Assembly: GCA_900769555.1 (NCBI GenBank)
Contig: CAAGHA010000067.1
Location: 1-64,000, forward strand
Length of the DNA stretch: 64,000 bases
DNA from: Bacteroidales bacterium
GTDB lineage: Bacteria > Bacteroidota > Bacteroidia > Bacteroidales > Paludibacteraceae
Reading direction: 5' to 3'
The position numbers were made by a program, and so were the translations under genes. Shown piece by piece: positions 54,517 through 63,355 of this stretch; position 1 is the stretch's first letter; each line of letters opens with the position of its first letter. Below the pieces are notes generated by a model. It was not told the origin of the DNA. It searched no databases and saw nothing but the letters and a program-made list of their open reading frames with translations.

Positions 54517-54633
54517 ACTATAACTATTTTAACAAATTACTTTTTTTCCCTACTTCAAATATATAACTAATTTTTCAACAACTTAGACAAGTTTGTTTAA
54601 ATTTATTATTTAAAATTGTTAACAACATTTTGA

Positions 54634-54736
54634 AGGTAACTTCTATAAATTACGATTTTTGTTTCTAAATGTAATAAATTCTATTTCGGATGCTTTTGAA
54701 TTCATTTAAGCTATACCTAATTTATTGAACTTACCT
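54634..54736 (+). repeat. dispersed TIR repeat, copy I (103 bp, best short form)
   Basis: The clearest terminal inverted repeat: AGGTAACTTCTATAAATTA at the left and TAATTTATTGAACTTACCT at the right. Between them lie GATTTTTGTTTCTAAATGTAATAAATT and CTATTTCGGATGCTTTTGAATTC. It lies between floA and the UbiA-type gene. No clear target-site duplication was found. Confidence 0.85.
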
Positions 54737-54761
54737 GAAAATAATTCATAGAAACAACTTT

Positions 54762-55730
54762 CTATCCATTACTGATAATATTTTGAACAACATACTTAAT
54801 CCAAAAGGAAAAAGCAAATCCAATCAAAAAGATTACCGTTACATACCTTTTTAACAAAATATAATCAGGAATCGTTTTCGACTTAAACAAAAAATAGAAA
54901 ATACTTGCAGATGGTATTGCAGAACCACAGACAAAATACCTCCATGTGGCAATATGCTCATTCAAAAAATCATCAGAATAGAGAAAATAGGCAATTGCAA
55001 CATTTAACAATATCACAACTCCCCCTATTAAAATCTTGGTATTCCGCTCTCCTATTACAACAGGAAATGTATGACACTCCATTTCTCTATCGCCTCTGTG
55101 CGTGACTAAATCTTGTACTATATCAATCACAAACATCCATAAAAAAGTATAGATGGAAAATGCTCCCAAATAGGTATAAACCTCATTCTTTAGAAAAAAC
55201 AACTCTGGGGTTGGATTGTACCTGACATCCAACATTTGATTATTGAAAAGCGCTATAAAAAAGGGAACCAATGCCATTGTTAAAGCACAGATAGCATTTC
55301 CCACTACCAACATTCGTTTATAGGATGATGAAAAGAACCACAACAACCCAACAATGAAAACAAAATAGGTGGCACACGTAATCGAACGGACTCTATAACT
55401 CAAAATAAATCCGGCAACCAAACCAATACCGGTTACAATCTTATACAAAAACATAACATCTTTTCGTAGGATTGTTTTGCCGACAATTCGAGTTATCGGT
55501 TTATTGATTTCATCAATTTTCATATCAAAATAATCATTCACCAAATAACCTCCTGCTGCAATAAAAACCGTCGAAAGTATCAAATAAATCAAATCTATCG
55601 GCGACAAAGCCGGCACTTGATTATACAATAATAATATCGACTTCAAAACGCACTCATACAACAATATTTGTACTAGTGCCATAACAATTAAATTGGGTAA
55701 TCTAACTAATTTTAAATAATCTCGTAACAT
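54762..55730 (-). CDS. UbiA-superfamily prenyltransferase, GGGP-synthase-like
   Basis: A 322-aa polytopic membrane enzyme. The prenyl-diphosphate Mg site NDYFDMKIDEINKP (NDxxDxxxD) is near residues 65-78 and the second acidic site is in FVIDIVQDLVTHRGDREME near 200-218. Bacteroidota homologues are often annotated as geranylgeranylglycerol-phosphate geranylgeranyltransferases, but menaquinone- or other lipid-linked roles are equally possible. It is the last gene of a DUF2520 / kdsC / UbiA operon; the kdsC stop lies 12 bases upstream. About nine membrane helices are expected. Confidence 0.82.
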   Translation of the reverse strand: MLRDYLKLVRLPNLIVMALVQILLYECVLKSILLLYNQVPALSPIDLIYLILSTVFIAAGGYLVNDYFDMKIDEINKPITRIVGKTILRKDVMFLYKIVTGIGLVAGFILSYRVRSITCATYFVFIVGLLWFFSSSYKRMLVVGNAICALTMALVPFFIALFNNQMLDVRYNPTPELFFLKNEVYTYLGAFSIYTFLWMFVIDIVQDLVTHRGDREMECHTFPVVIGERNTKILIGGVVILLNVAIAYFLYSDDFLNEHIATWRYFVCGSAIPSASIFYFLFKSKTIPDYILLKRYVTVIFLIGFAFSFWIKYVVQNIISNG

Positions 55731-55742
55731 CTGCTCTAATTT

Positions 55743-56261
55743 TTACCAACCAAAAGCTTCTGACTCATTCATCCATTTTCCTTGAGCTTTTAATACTTGC
55801 TCTATCACATCTCGTCCACATCCTTTTCCTCCATCAAACGGGGAAACATAACATGAGATGCTTTTTATCTCAGGAGCTGCATCATTCGGACAACATGGAT
55901 AACCACATCTTTTCATCACTTGATAATCCGGAATATCGTCTCCCATATACAATATCTCCTCCTGATTCAATCCGCTCTTATTCAAAAAATCTTCGAAATC
56001 TCTCATCTTATGTGAAGAGGCCATGTAAATATATGAAACTCCTAATCCTTCAAATCTTTTCCGAACTGCTTCTGTTTTACCGCCTGTAATAATGGCTATC
56101 GGATAGCCCATTTTCACTGCATATTGCATTGCATATCCATCTTTGATATTGACCATTCTCATCGGTTCTCCATTGGGATGCAAAGGAATACATACTGATG
56201 ACAATACGCCATCAACATCAAACACAAAGGCTTTTATTTTTTCTAAATTTTCTTTAAACAT
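55743..56261 (-). CDS. kdsC: KdsC-type HAD phosphatase
   Basis: A 172-aa class C0 HAD enzyme matching 3-deoxy-manno-octulosonate 8-phosphate phosphatase, which makes free Kdo for KdsB. The nucleophile motif FDVDGVLS is at residues 13-20; IITGGKTEAVRKRFEGLG and YMGDDIPDYQVM are the further HAD motifs. The protein has no cap domain, as expected for the C0 subclass that functions as a tetramer. It sits 3 bases after the DUF2520 gene and 12 before UbiA. Confidence 0.92.
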   Translation of the reverse strand: MFKENLEKIKAFVFDVDGVLSSVCIPLHPNGEPMRMVNIKDGYAMQYAVKMGYPIAIITGGKTEAVRKRFEGLGVSYIYMASSHKMRDFEDFLNKSGLNQEEILYMGDDIPDYQVMKRCGYPCCPNDAAPEIKSISCYVSPFDGGKGCGRDVIEQVLKAQGKWMNESEAFGW

Positions 56262-56264
56262 TTT

Positions 56265-57047
56265 CTATTCCATATTTTGAATCGATGCAGTCAATGTTTT
56301 GTACAATATCAACCAATCCGGATGATCTTGTAACATCATTTCATGCATGGATAATACATTTTCGTCTTTTCGTATAGCAGGACCGGTTTGTGCTGCAATT
56401 GGAGATACTGTATGAACTTTTTCTGCAACCTCTTCTATCAAGGGTAATAGAGCTTCAAAAGGAACTCCGGATTCTCCCATCATTTTTTCTCCTATAGCAT
56501 ATAAGTGATTTACAAAATTGGAAACAAATACTGCCGATAAATGTATTTTTTTTCTTGATTCTGAATCCAACTCATAACTATTTTCAACTATTTTATCCGC
56601 TAGGAATTTTAAATCCTGTAAAAACAAAGAATCTGATGCCTCTATAAATAGTGGTATTTTAAAAAAATCCACCTCTTTGCTTTTGGAAAAACTTTGCAAT
56701 GGATAAAAAACTCCATACTGTGATGTGTATGAAGATAATACCTTTGCATTTACACTTCCTGCAGTATGCACAATACGCTTCCCTCTTATTGTTACCGCTT
56801 TTTCTAATACTTCATCGATAACAGAATCTTTTACCGCACACACATACAAATCGGCGCTACCATCAATCTTTGTCAGATCTGTCGTGTAGGGAATATTTCC
56901 TAATCGAACAGATAGTGCATGAGCGGAAGTCTCTGTTCGACTGTACAATTGAACGATTTCCAACCCCGCTTTTTTCAGAGCTTGGGATAGATGTGTTGCC
57001 AAATTGCCACAACCTATAAAAACTATTTTTGGACTATAATTATTCAT
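56265..57047 (-). CDS. Rossmann-fold/DUF2520 NAD(P)-binding protein
   Basis: A 260-aa protein with an N-terminal GxGxxA/H-type Rossmann motif (IVFIGCGNLATHLSQALKKAG, residues about 8-28), followed by LYSRTETSAHALS, and a C-terminal helical DUF2520 domain (HLSAVFVSNFVNHLYAIGE). The architecture resembles pyrroline-carboxylate or F420-type reductases. The substrate is unknown. It leads the kdsC/UbiA operon and has a TATATTTG box upstream, at 57079-57086. Confidence 0.85.
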   Translation of the reverse strand: MNNYSPKIVFIGCGNLATHLSQALKKAGLEIVQLYSRTETSAHALSVRLGNIPYTTDLTKIDGSADLYVCAVKDSVIDEVLEKAVTIRGKRIVHTAGSVNAKVLSSYTSQYGVFYPLQSFSKSKEVDFFKIPLFIEASDSLFLQDLKFLADKIVENSYELDSESRKKIHLSAVFVSNFVNHLYAIGEKMMGESGVPFEALLPLIEEVAEKVHTVSPIAAQTGPAIRKDENVLSMHEMMLQDHPDWLILYKTLTASIQNME

Positions 57048-57078
57048 TTATTACAACAGTTCGTCACCTGTTTTTACT

Positions 57079-57086
57079 CAAATATA
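57079..57086 (-). promoter_or_regulatory. -7 box of the DUF2520-kdsC-UbiA operon
   Basis: Minus-strand TATATTTG, 32 bases before the first ATG. Confidence 0.6.
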
Positions 57087-57204
57087 GAAAAGTCGTCATT
57101 TTTTCTCTTCGAAATAGGAAAGCACCCTAAAAAGTTCTAATCGGACTTTTGTTTGCAAAGATTTAATGGTATTAGTATCAAGACAATACCAAAATTTCAC
57201 TCAA

Positions 57205-57588
57205 CTATTTTTCATCTGATTCGTCATCCTCAATGATAGTGGCATCCTCAATCGTATCCTCTTTCCTATTGTTTTTTTTGAAACCTTTACTCGAAAATAG
57301 CAACAATACTCCTATTATAACAATAGCTATTGGCCAAATCAAATTGGTATATCCTTCCATCAAGTTGATAAAACTATCAAACCACACAATTATAGAAACT
57401 ACAGCAGATACAATGAAAAACTCCTTTTGCTTTCCATAAAAAAATATAACTGCCAAATATATAGGATACATTTTAGGATCCAAAAGCAACCAATCTGAAC
57501 AAAAGATATTCAATTCCTTTAAGAAATACAACACTCCGCAAAGAATACACGAAGCACCTATCAATGTTTTCTTATCTAACTCTCTCAT
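57205..57588 (-). CDS. small LiaF/LiaI-TM-like membrane protein
   Basis: A 127-aa protein with four hydrophobic helices (GASCILCGVLYFL, ILGL-type segments up to IWPIAIVIIGVLLLFS) and a highly acidic C-terminal tail (KEDTIEDATIIEDDESDEK). The pattern resembles the LiaI/LiaF transmembrane region domain found in small envelope-stress proteins. No function can be assigned with confidence. It is 49 bases downstream of the nitroreductase gene on the same strand, and may share its promoter at 58439-58446. Confidence 0.6.
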   Translation of the reverse strand: MRELDKKTLIGASCILCGVLYFLKELNIFCSDWLLLDPKMYPIYLAVIFFYGKQKEFFIVSAVVSIIVWFDSFINLMEGYTNLIWPIAIVIIGVLLLFSSKGFKKNNRKEDTIEDATIIEDDESDEK

Positions 57589-57637
57589 ATCATTGAATTT
57601 ATATATTACGATTCATCTACCATCAAAAAAAAGAGAC

Positions 57638-58189
57638 TTACTCCAATGGCTTATCAAACGAATTATATTTGAGTCTGTCCCACTTCAACTTTGACTCATC
57701 GAAAGGATTTTTCTCCTCAGCTTTATAACCCAAAGCCACTATACACTCTACCCTGTAATGTTCCGGAATTGATAACAGATCTCTTAAATAATTTTCTGTT
57801 GTATCATCCCCCGCCGGTGTCTTACGATTTCTTACTTGTACCCAACATGAGCCCAAACCGGCATCTTCTGCTGCCAACTGCATATATGCTGCAACAATAG
57901 AGGCATCCTCAACCCAAACATCACTCAAAGACTCATCAGCCAATACAACAACAGCCATAGGTGCATCGGCTAAAAATTTACACCCCATCTCTCGACAACG
58001 TGACATTGCATCCAATTTATCATTCTCATCTACAACCACAAATTGCCAAGGTTGACTACGTTTGGATGACGGAGCCATCAATGTAGCTTTTAGAATATCT
58101 TTAACAACCTCAATTTCAACTCTTTTATCTTGAAACTTACGAATACTTCTTCTGATTTTTACTAAATCTCTAAAATTTTTCATACACAT
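57638..58189 (-). CDS. nitroreductase-family FMN oxidoreductase
   Basis: A 183-aa FMN-dependent NAD(P)H oxidoreductase. The RRSIRKFQDKRVE block near residues 13-25 and APSSKRSQPWQFVVV near 37-51 contact FMN; the AEDAGLGSCWVQ segment near 110-121 and the terminal GYKAEEKNP are also typical. The short length matches the class of small nitroreductases that reduce flavin-bound or quinone-like compounds; the physiological substrate is unknown. The ATG has a second in-frame choice two codons in. Confidence 0.88.
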   Translation of the reverse strand: MCMKNFRDLVKIRRSIRKFQDKRVEIEVVKDILKATLMAPSSKRSQPWQFVVVDENDKLDAMSRCREMGCKFLADAPMAVVVLADESLSDVWVEDASIVAAYMQLAAEDAGLGSCWVQVRNRKTPAGDDTTENYLRDLLSIPEHYRVECIVALGYKAEEKNPFDESKLKWDRLKYNSFDKPLE

Positions 58190-58229
58190 CTATTTTATCG
58201 AGGTCTCAGAAATCGTTTAATTGTATTTC

Positions 58230-58399
58230 AAGCAAATTTGATCCAATCTAAACAACTTTCAATAACCTAAATTACACTGTGATAACACTCTAATTAGCTA
58301 TCTTGTTCGTTTGATTCAAAGCTTAAAACGACCTTAAAATAACGTACAATCGTTTATGCCAATAATCTACTCAACTCAATTTATAAAAATTGCTTAGAT
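58230..58399 (+). repeat. probable decayed TIR repeat
   Basis: CTACTCAACTCAATTTATAAAAATTGCTTA near 58370-58399 resembles the right end of copy E (CATCTCGACCTAATTTATATAGTCGCCTTA), and a CCAATCTAAACAA segment near 58253 matches its interior in reverse. Boundaries are uncertain, and the resemblance is partial. Confidence 0.35.
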
Positions 58400-58438
58400 A
58401 AACCAAACATTCAAAATTGCATAACTAATTTACTTACG

Positions 58439-58446
58439 CAAATATA
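58439..58446 (-). promoter_or_regulatory. -7 box for the nitroreductase gene
   Basis: Minus-strand TATATTTG about 250 bases before the ATG; between it and the gene lies the decayed repeat. Confidence 0.4.
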
Positions 58447-58549
58447 ACAAATAATTCAAAAGCATATTCATATTTTATTGAATAATTTGGCATATAGGTC
58501 AAATTGCATGATGCATAACAATTAAACACCTAATACAATAGGAAGTAAA

Positions 58550-58696
58550 GGAGAATTTAAATTTTGAATTTTATTTTCGCTTATGAGCAAGCTGTATTTT
58601 TCCATTTTGTTTTTACATGGCACACTTTCTTTTCACAGAAACAACCAAAACAAAATGCCTTTCAAATTCATCACGACCTAGATTGTAAAAGTACCT
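58550..58696 (+). repeat. dispersed TIR repeat, copy J (decayed, right end kept)
   Basis: Right end CGACCTAGATTGTAAAAGTACCT resembles the CGACCTAATTTATAGAACTTACCT-type end. Upstream, an AAAACAAAATGCCTTTCAAATTCATCA stretch follows the consensus loosely, and TTTAAATTTTGAATTTTATTTTCG near 58556 resembles the copy H/A block. It lies between two divergent genes. Confidence 0.5.
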
Positions 58697-58760
58697 CAAA
58701 ACGTTTTTAACGTTGAGTGAAGTTACCGTATTAAAGAGTTGATTCAAACGATATTTTATA

Positions 58761-58768
58761 TATTTTTG
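58761..58768 (+). promoter_or_regulatory. -7 box of the DUF4403 gene
   Basis: TATTTTTG, 18 bases before the ATG at 58787. Confidence 0.55.
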
Positions 58769-58786
58769 CAAAAAAATTGAACAATT

Positions 58787-60247
58787 ATGAGACAAATAAT
58801 TTACATACTGGCAATAGCATTAATTCCAATGGTAACATTTGCAAGAAAAAAAAACAAAGATATTCCTATTGATAGCACAACTATTCAACTGAATATTAAT
58901 TCTGACACTACAATAAATGCAAGTGATTCTATTATTCTGGATGAAATCGAACGTCCGGATGAGGTTTATATTGAAAAGATTTTCACCCCTCAAACATCAA
59001 CTCTTCACATTCCGATAAATATCAATGTACCTTTATTGGAAGAGAAGATAAATCAACACTTTAAAGATCTTATATACGAAGACAATAACATTAACGATGA
59101 TAGTTTGATGGTTAAAGCATGGAAAGAGAGAGATTTTAAAGTTTCCTATATCAACAACGTGCTTAACTACGAAATCCCTGTTAAAATTTGGGTCAAAAAA
59201 AGGTTTAAGCTAGGATTTACACATACAGATCAAGAAATAGAAGGAAGCGTCCATTTGAAATTTTCAACAACGATCAACTTTTCTAAAAATTGGGAAATTA
59301 TCACTCATACCAGCATAACAGATTATGAATGGATAAACAATCCCGTTTTAAAATTTGGCTTTGTATCTATTCCGATTAAAGGGATTGTTGATGTATTGAT
59401 TAAAAACAATAAAGATTTCATTCAAAACACCATTGACAAAACCATTAGGGAAACCCTTCCTATCAACGATTACATCACCACAATTTGGGAAAAAGTGCAA
59501 GACCCTATTCCATTATCGTTTGAAGGAATGAACGCATGGATAAAAGCAACACCACAAGCCCTCTATTCTACTCCGATTTTGGGAGATAAAGGAAATATAT
59601 CAACCACCATAGGAATCAAATGTTTGATGGAGTTATATATGGGAAAATCTCCTGAAGTAAAGGAAAAACAGCAGTCTTTGCCACAATTAAAAATGTATAG
59701 TGCAACCGATGAAAGTTTCAATATCAATATTTTGGCAGATATTCCGTACGAAGTGATTGATACAATTGCTAAATCCACTTTATTGGGAGACACTTTAGAA
59801 GCCGGAAAAAAATCGGTTGTAATAGATAGTTTGGAGATATTTGGGCAAAATGAAAAGATTGTAATTGGTGTGGGAGTAAAAGGATTTATCAATGGAATGG
59901 TTTATTTACAAGGAACTCCATACTATGAACCTAACACCTCATCAATCCGATTAAAAGATGTTGAGTATGAATTAGATACAAGAAACATCTTTGCCAATTT
60001 AGCAAATCTTTTCTACAAAAAAGGGTTAACTCGAATGATTGAAGAGAATTTGGTTATTCCAATTGAAGAGTACCTGAACTTAGCGAAAGAGATGGGCAGT
60101 TCCGAATTGTTTGATATGGAGTTAATGGAAAATGTTAAGATGAATGGTATTTTAAATAAAATCAACATTACTGAAATTTTCCCTACTTCCAAAGGTTTAA
60201 AAGCCAGTATATTCTTTACAGGTAAAATCAAAATAAGAGTAGAATAA
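58787..60247 (+). CDS. DUF4403 family exported protein
   Basis: A 486-aa protein with a signal peptide (residues 1-19, ending TFARK) and the DUF4403 fold, which consists of two TULIP-like lipid-binding halves. The opening SxLHIPININVPLLEEKINQHF near residues 70-90 and LNYEIPVKIW near 129-138 are typical; the KxxGLxxxxFFTGKIKI-type ending is seen as TSKGLKASIFFTGKIKI. Such proteins are predicted to bind lipids in the periplasm. Function is unknown. The gene is followed by two hairpins acting as terminators. Confidence 0.8.
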   Translation: MRQIIYILAIALIPMVTFARKKNKDIPIDSTTIQLNINSDTTINASDSIILDEIERPDEVYIEKIFTPQTSTLHIPININVPLLEEKINQHFKDLIYEDNNINDDSLMVKAWKERDFKVSYINNVLNYEIPVKIWVKKRFKLGFTHTDQEIEGSVHLKFSTTINFSKNWEIITHTSITDYEWINNPVLKFGFVSIPIKGIVDVLIKNNKDFIQNTIDKTIRETLPINDYITTIWEKVQDPIPLSFEGMNAWIKATPQALYSTPILGDKGNISTTIGIKCLMELYMGKSPEVKEKQQSLPQLKMYSATDESFNINILADIPYEVIDTIAKSTLLGDTLEAGKKSVVIDSLEIFGQNEKIVIGVGVKGFINGMVYLQGTPYYEPNTSSIRLKDVEYELDTRNIFANLANLFYKKGLTRMIEENLVIPIEEYLNLAKEMGSSELFDMELMENVKMNGILNKINITEIFPTSKGLKASIFFTGKIKIRVE

Positions 60248-60261
60248 GGCTAAAAAAATCA

Positions 60262-60287
60262 TTGGGGAAATATCATCCCCAAAATTT
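60262..60287 (+). terminator. first hairpin after the DUF4403 gene
   Basis: TTGGGGA and TCCCCAA flank a 7-base loop; the tail AATTTTA is weak. Confidence 0.55.
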
Positions 60288-60327
60288 TACCCATCATGCA
60301 CATTAACAATTAGTTGGTTGACTAGCA

Positions 60328-60361
60328 CAAAATAAGCGTTACAAAATTAACGCTTATTTTG
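60328..60361 (+). terminator. perfect 13-bp hairpin, second terminator
   Basis: CAAAATAAGCGTT and AACGCTTATTTTG pair perfectly over an 8-base loop. U residues within the 3' arm give it terminator character in both directions. Confidence 0.7.
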
Positions 60362-60680
60362 TTATTAGATTGCACCTTTTTCTCAAATACAATACATAAG
60401 CAGCTTTAACAAATAAAAATTAATACCGATAAAATCAACACCTAAGACTGCAAATTTGTCTCTATCTGACAATTTTTCAGTCTGATTTATTTAACTATTG
60501 TTAATTAGAAAGTTTCTATTGTTAAATCCCTCTAAATAATCAAACAAAATATCCAATTGCATAAAATTTGTGCGTTAATTAGAGATAGAAATTAAAATAT
60601 AATAAAAAGAGTATTAACTACAAGTTGTCCAAATTTTCCTTCCAAGGTAAAAATGAATCAACTTCTAAAACAAGAATAAT

Positions 60681-62135
60681 ATGAAACATTGGAAATTTTT
60701 AGTTGCCGGACTATCGGTAGTTGGAGTAAGCGCAGGTGTTTCTTACTATTGCGCAAAAAATGTTGCGCCAACAGAGCGAGTAATAATAGAGAAAGAGCTT
60801 CCCATAAGAAATGTTGGATTAGGAAATGGAGCTACAAATATTGATTTCACAGAAGCAGCGGACAAAACCGTAAATGCAGTAGTACACGTTATGACAACCT
60901 ACGAGGTAAAACAAAGTGCCATTAATGATCCATTCTTGCAATATTTCTTTGGAGATAGAGGATTTCAACAAGCTCCACAACAAAAACAAGCATCCGGTTC
61001 GGGAGTAATTCTATCCCAAGACGGATACATTGTTACAAATAACCATGTAGTAGAAGGGTCAGACGAAATTAGTGTCGTTCTCAATGATAAACGTCAATTT
61101 AAAGCAACGTTGGTTGGTACAGACCCATCAACCGACCTTGCGTTACTGAAAGTAGAAGCAGAAAATTTACCAACCATTCCAATCGGCAATTCAGACGAAT
61201 TACGAGTAGGCGAATGGGTATTAGCAGTAGGAAATCCATTTAATTTGACATCGACAGTAACAGCAGGAATTGTCAGTGCCAAAGCCAGAAACATCAATAT
61301 TCTTACAGCAGATATGAAGATAGAATCCTTTATACAGACCGATGCAGCAGTTAATCCGGGAAATAGTGGTGGTGCATTGGTAAATATCCAAGGAGAATTG
61401 GTGGGTATCAATGCTGCGATAGCCTCAAAAACAGGCTCTTATTCAGGATACTCTTTTGCCATTCCAACAACCATAATGAGCAAAGTTGTTGCCGATTTAA
61501 AAGAATTTGGAACTGTACAACGAGCATTATTAGGAATTCAGATTCAAGATATCACAGCAGAATTTGCCAAAGAGAAAAATTTAAAAGTCTTAGAAGGAGC
61601 CTATGTTGCTGAAGTCGGAGAAAGCAGCGCTGCAAACGATGCCGGCATAAAGAAAGGAGACATTATCGTAAAAGTCGAAAATCATAAAATCAAATCTGTT
61701 TCAGAATTACAAGAACAGATCAGTCAATACAGACCTGGAGATAAAGCTAAAATAGAAGTTTTACGAGGAGATGAAAACATAAGTTTTGAAGTATTATTAA
61801 AAAACAAAGATGGAAATACCGAGGTGGTAAAAAATGTAGATCCTGAATTATTGGGAGCAACATTGACTCCATTATCAGAAAAGGAGAAAAAGAATTACCA
61901 ACTAAAAAATGGTTTGGTTGTATCTAAAATAAAAAGAGGTGGAAAATTCAATCAGGCAGGTATTCCGGAAGGTTACATAATCGTTCGTATTAACAATCAA
62001 GATGTTAATACGCTATCGGATGTTGAAAATATTATTAAAAGATTGAAAGGAAACCCACATGATCAGGCACTATTCATTTCCGGTATATTGCCGAATGGTA
62101 AAGTTGTTTACTATGCTGTAGATATGAGTAAATAA
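60681..62135 (+). CDS. degP: DegP/HtrA-type periplasmic serine protease
   Basis: A 484-aa trypsin-like protease and chaperone. It has an N-terminal signal or anchor (WKFLVAGLSVVGVSAGVSYYCA), the catalytic domain with His in TNNHVVEG near 114-121, Asp in STDLALLKVE near 152-161 and Ser in NPGNSGGAL near 228-236, and two C-terminal PDZ domains (about 275-375 and 385-475). It degrades damaged envelope proteins during stress. Length and triad are complete. It has no detectable partner; a hairpin terminator follows and rpoD is the next gene. Confidence 0.93.
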   Translation: MKHWKFLVAGLSVVGVSAGVSYYCAKNVAPTERVIIEKELPIRNVGLGNGATNIDFTEAADKTVNAVVHVMTTYEVKQSAINDPFLQYFFGDRGFQQAPQQKQASGSGVILSQDGYIVTNNHVVEGSDEISVVLNDKRQFKATLVGTDPSTDLALLKVEAENLPTIPIGNSDELRVGEWVLAVGNPFNLTSTVTAGIVSAKARNINILTADMKIESFIQTDAAVNPGNSGGALVNIQGELVGINAAIASKTGSYSGYSFAIPTTIMSKVVADLKEFGTVQRALLGIQIQDITAEFAKEKNLKVLEGAYVAEVGESSAANDAGIKKGDIIVKVENHKIKSVSELQEQISQYRPGDKAKIEVLRGDENISFEVLLKNKDGNTEVVKNVDPELLGATLTPLSEKEKKNYQLKNGLVVSKIKRGGKFNQAGIPEGYIIVRINNQDVNTLSDVENIIKRLKGNPHDQALFISGILPNGKVVYYAVDMSK

Positions 62136-62156
62136 TCCTTTCAACAGTACCAAATT

Positions 62157-62201
62157 GTATCGCACATCAGAATGTTTCAATAAAACTCTGATGTGTGATA
62201 C
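62157..62201 (+). terminator. 15-bp terminator-like hairpin after degP
   Basis: GTATCGCACATCAGA (62157-62171) pairs with TCTGATGTGTGATAC (62187-62201), one G-U pair; the tail CTTTAAAAT is only mildly U-rich. Confidence 0.65.
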
Positions 62202-62297
62202 TTTAAAATAAATCAACTAATTATTTAACAAACAATAACTTACAATAGATTAAATATTTTTTACCCAAATTAACGAACAAAATAAGAAAAAAATTAT

Positions 62298-62305
62298 TAT
62301 ATTTG
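62298..62305 (+). promoter_or_regulatory. -7 box of rpoD
   Basis: TATATTTG, 23 bases before the ATG at 62328. Confidence 0.6.
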
Positions 62306-62327
62306 CGGTTCAAAATTTTAGTTAACG

Positions 62328-63188
62328 ATGAGACAGCTAAAAATCACAAAATCAATCACAAACAGAGAGAGTGCTTCTCTTGATAAATATCTACAAGAGA
62401 TAGGTAGAGAAGACTTGATTACTGTTGAAGAGGAGGTAGAATTGGCTCAACGAATCAAGAATGGAGATCGTAAGGCTTTGGAAAAATTAACAAGAGCGAA
62501 TCTTCGTTTTGTTGTATCAGTTGCAAAACAATACCAAAACCAAGGGTTAAGTTTACCGGATTTAATCAACGAGGGAAATTTGGGTCTTATAAAAGCAGCC
62601 GAAAAATTTGATGAAACAAGAGGATTTAAATTTATCTCTTATGCAGTTTGGTGGATTCGTCAATCTATTCTTCAAGCTCTTGCGGAGCAATCTCGTATAG
62701 TTCGTCTTCCGCTGAACCAAGTGGGATCTTTGAATAAGATTAACAAAGCTTTATCTCAATTTGAGCAAGAAAACGAGAGACGTCCTTCTGCAGAAGAAGT
62801 TTCTGAAATTTTGGAATTGCCTGCTGATAAAATTTCAGAGGCTATGAAAATTTCAGGAAGACACATCTCGGTTGATGCTCCTTTTGTAGAAGGAGAAGAT
62901 AATAGTCTTTTGGATGTTTTGGTTAATGACGACTCTCCTATTGCTGATAAGAGTTTAATGAGTGAGTCTTTGTCTAAAGAGATTGATAGAGCTCTTGCAA
63001 CATTAACAGAGCGTGAGAGTGAAATTATTAAAATGTTCTTTGGTATTGGTTATCAAGAGATGACTTTAGAGGAGATTGGAGGTAAATTTGGTCTAACTCG
63101 TGAACGTGTTAGACAAATTAAGGAAAAGGCCATTCGTAGATTGAAACAAAATTCAAGAAGTAAATTGTTAAAGGGATATTTAGGATAG
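62328..63188 (+). CDS. rpoD: primary sigma factor RpoD, short Bacteroidota form
   Basis: A 286-aa sigma-70 factor. Region 1.2 starts at SLDKYLQEIGRE; region 2 includes RANLRFVVSVAKQYQNQGLSLPDLINEGN-type core binding and promoter-recognition sequence ending in FKFISYAVWWIRQSI; region 3 includes NKINKALSQFE; region 4 ends with the helix-turn-helix TLEEIGGKFGLTRERVRQIKEKAIRRLK. There is no region 1.1, which is normal in this phylum, whose primary sigma reads TTTG/TAnnTTTG promoters rather than TTGACA/TATAAT. The many such boxes in this window fit with this protein. Confidence 0.95.
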   Translation: MRQLKITKSITNRESASLDKYLQEIGREDLITVEEEVELAQRIKNGDRKALEKLTRANLRFVVSVAKQYQNQGLSLPDLINEGNLGLIKAAEKFDETRGFKFISYAVWWIRQSILQALAEQSRIVRLPLNQVGSLNKINKALSQFEQENERRPSAEEVSEILELPADKISEAMKISGRHISVDAPFVEGEDNSLLDVLVNDDSPIADKSLMSESLSKEIDRALATLTERESEIIKMFFGIGYQEMTLEEIGGKFGLTRERVRQIKEKAIRRLKQNSRSKLLKGYLG

Positions 63189-63213
63189 GATAATTTTACT
63201 AAGGGTATAGTAA

Positions 63214-63249
63214 GAGGTGTCGGGATATTTTCTCGACACTTTTTTTTTG
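63214..63249 (+). terminator. rpoD terminator
   Basis: GTGTCG and CGACAC flank GGATATTTTCT, followed by T9. Confidence 0.85.
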
Positions 63250-63292
63250 TCGGTCATAAATTATCTACTTTACCATAAAATATCATAAACAA

Positions 63293-63332
63293 TAAAAAAG
63301 GATACTTCCCTCTATAAAAGAAAAGTATCCTT
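63293..63332 (-). terminator. adk terminator
   Basis: AAGGATACTT and AAGTATCCTT form a perfect 10-bp stem (63299-63308 with 63323-63332), followed on the minus strand by TTTTATTG. Confidence 0.8.
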
Positions 63333-63355
63333 AAACAAAAAAATTATGGAAAATG

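Larger units (their letters stand above)
60248..60680 (+). other. gap holding two terminators and the htrA leader
   Basis: 433 bases. The first 115 hold the two hairpins listed below. The remaining 300 are AT-rich and carry the htrA promoter region, where I could not place a TAnnTTTG box confidently. No repeat end was found. Confidence 0.5.
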
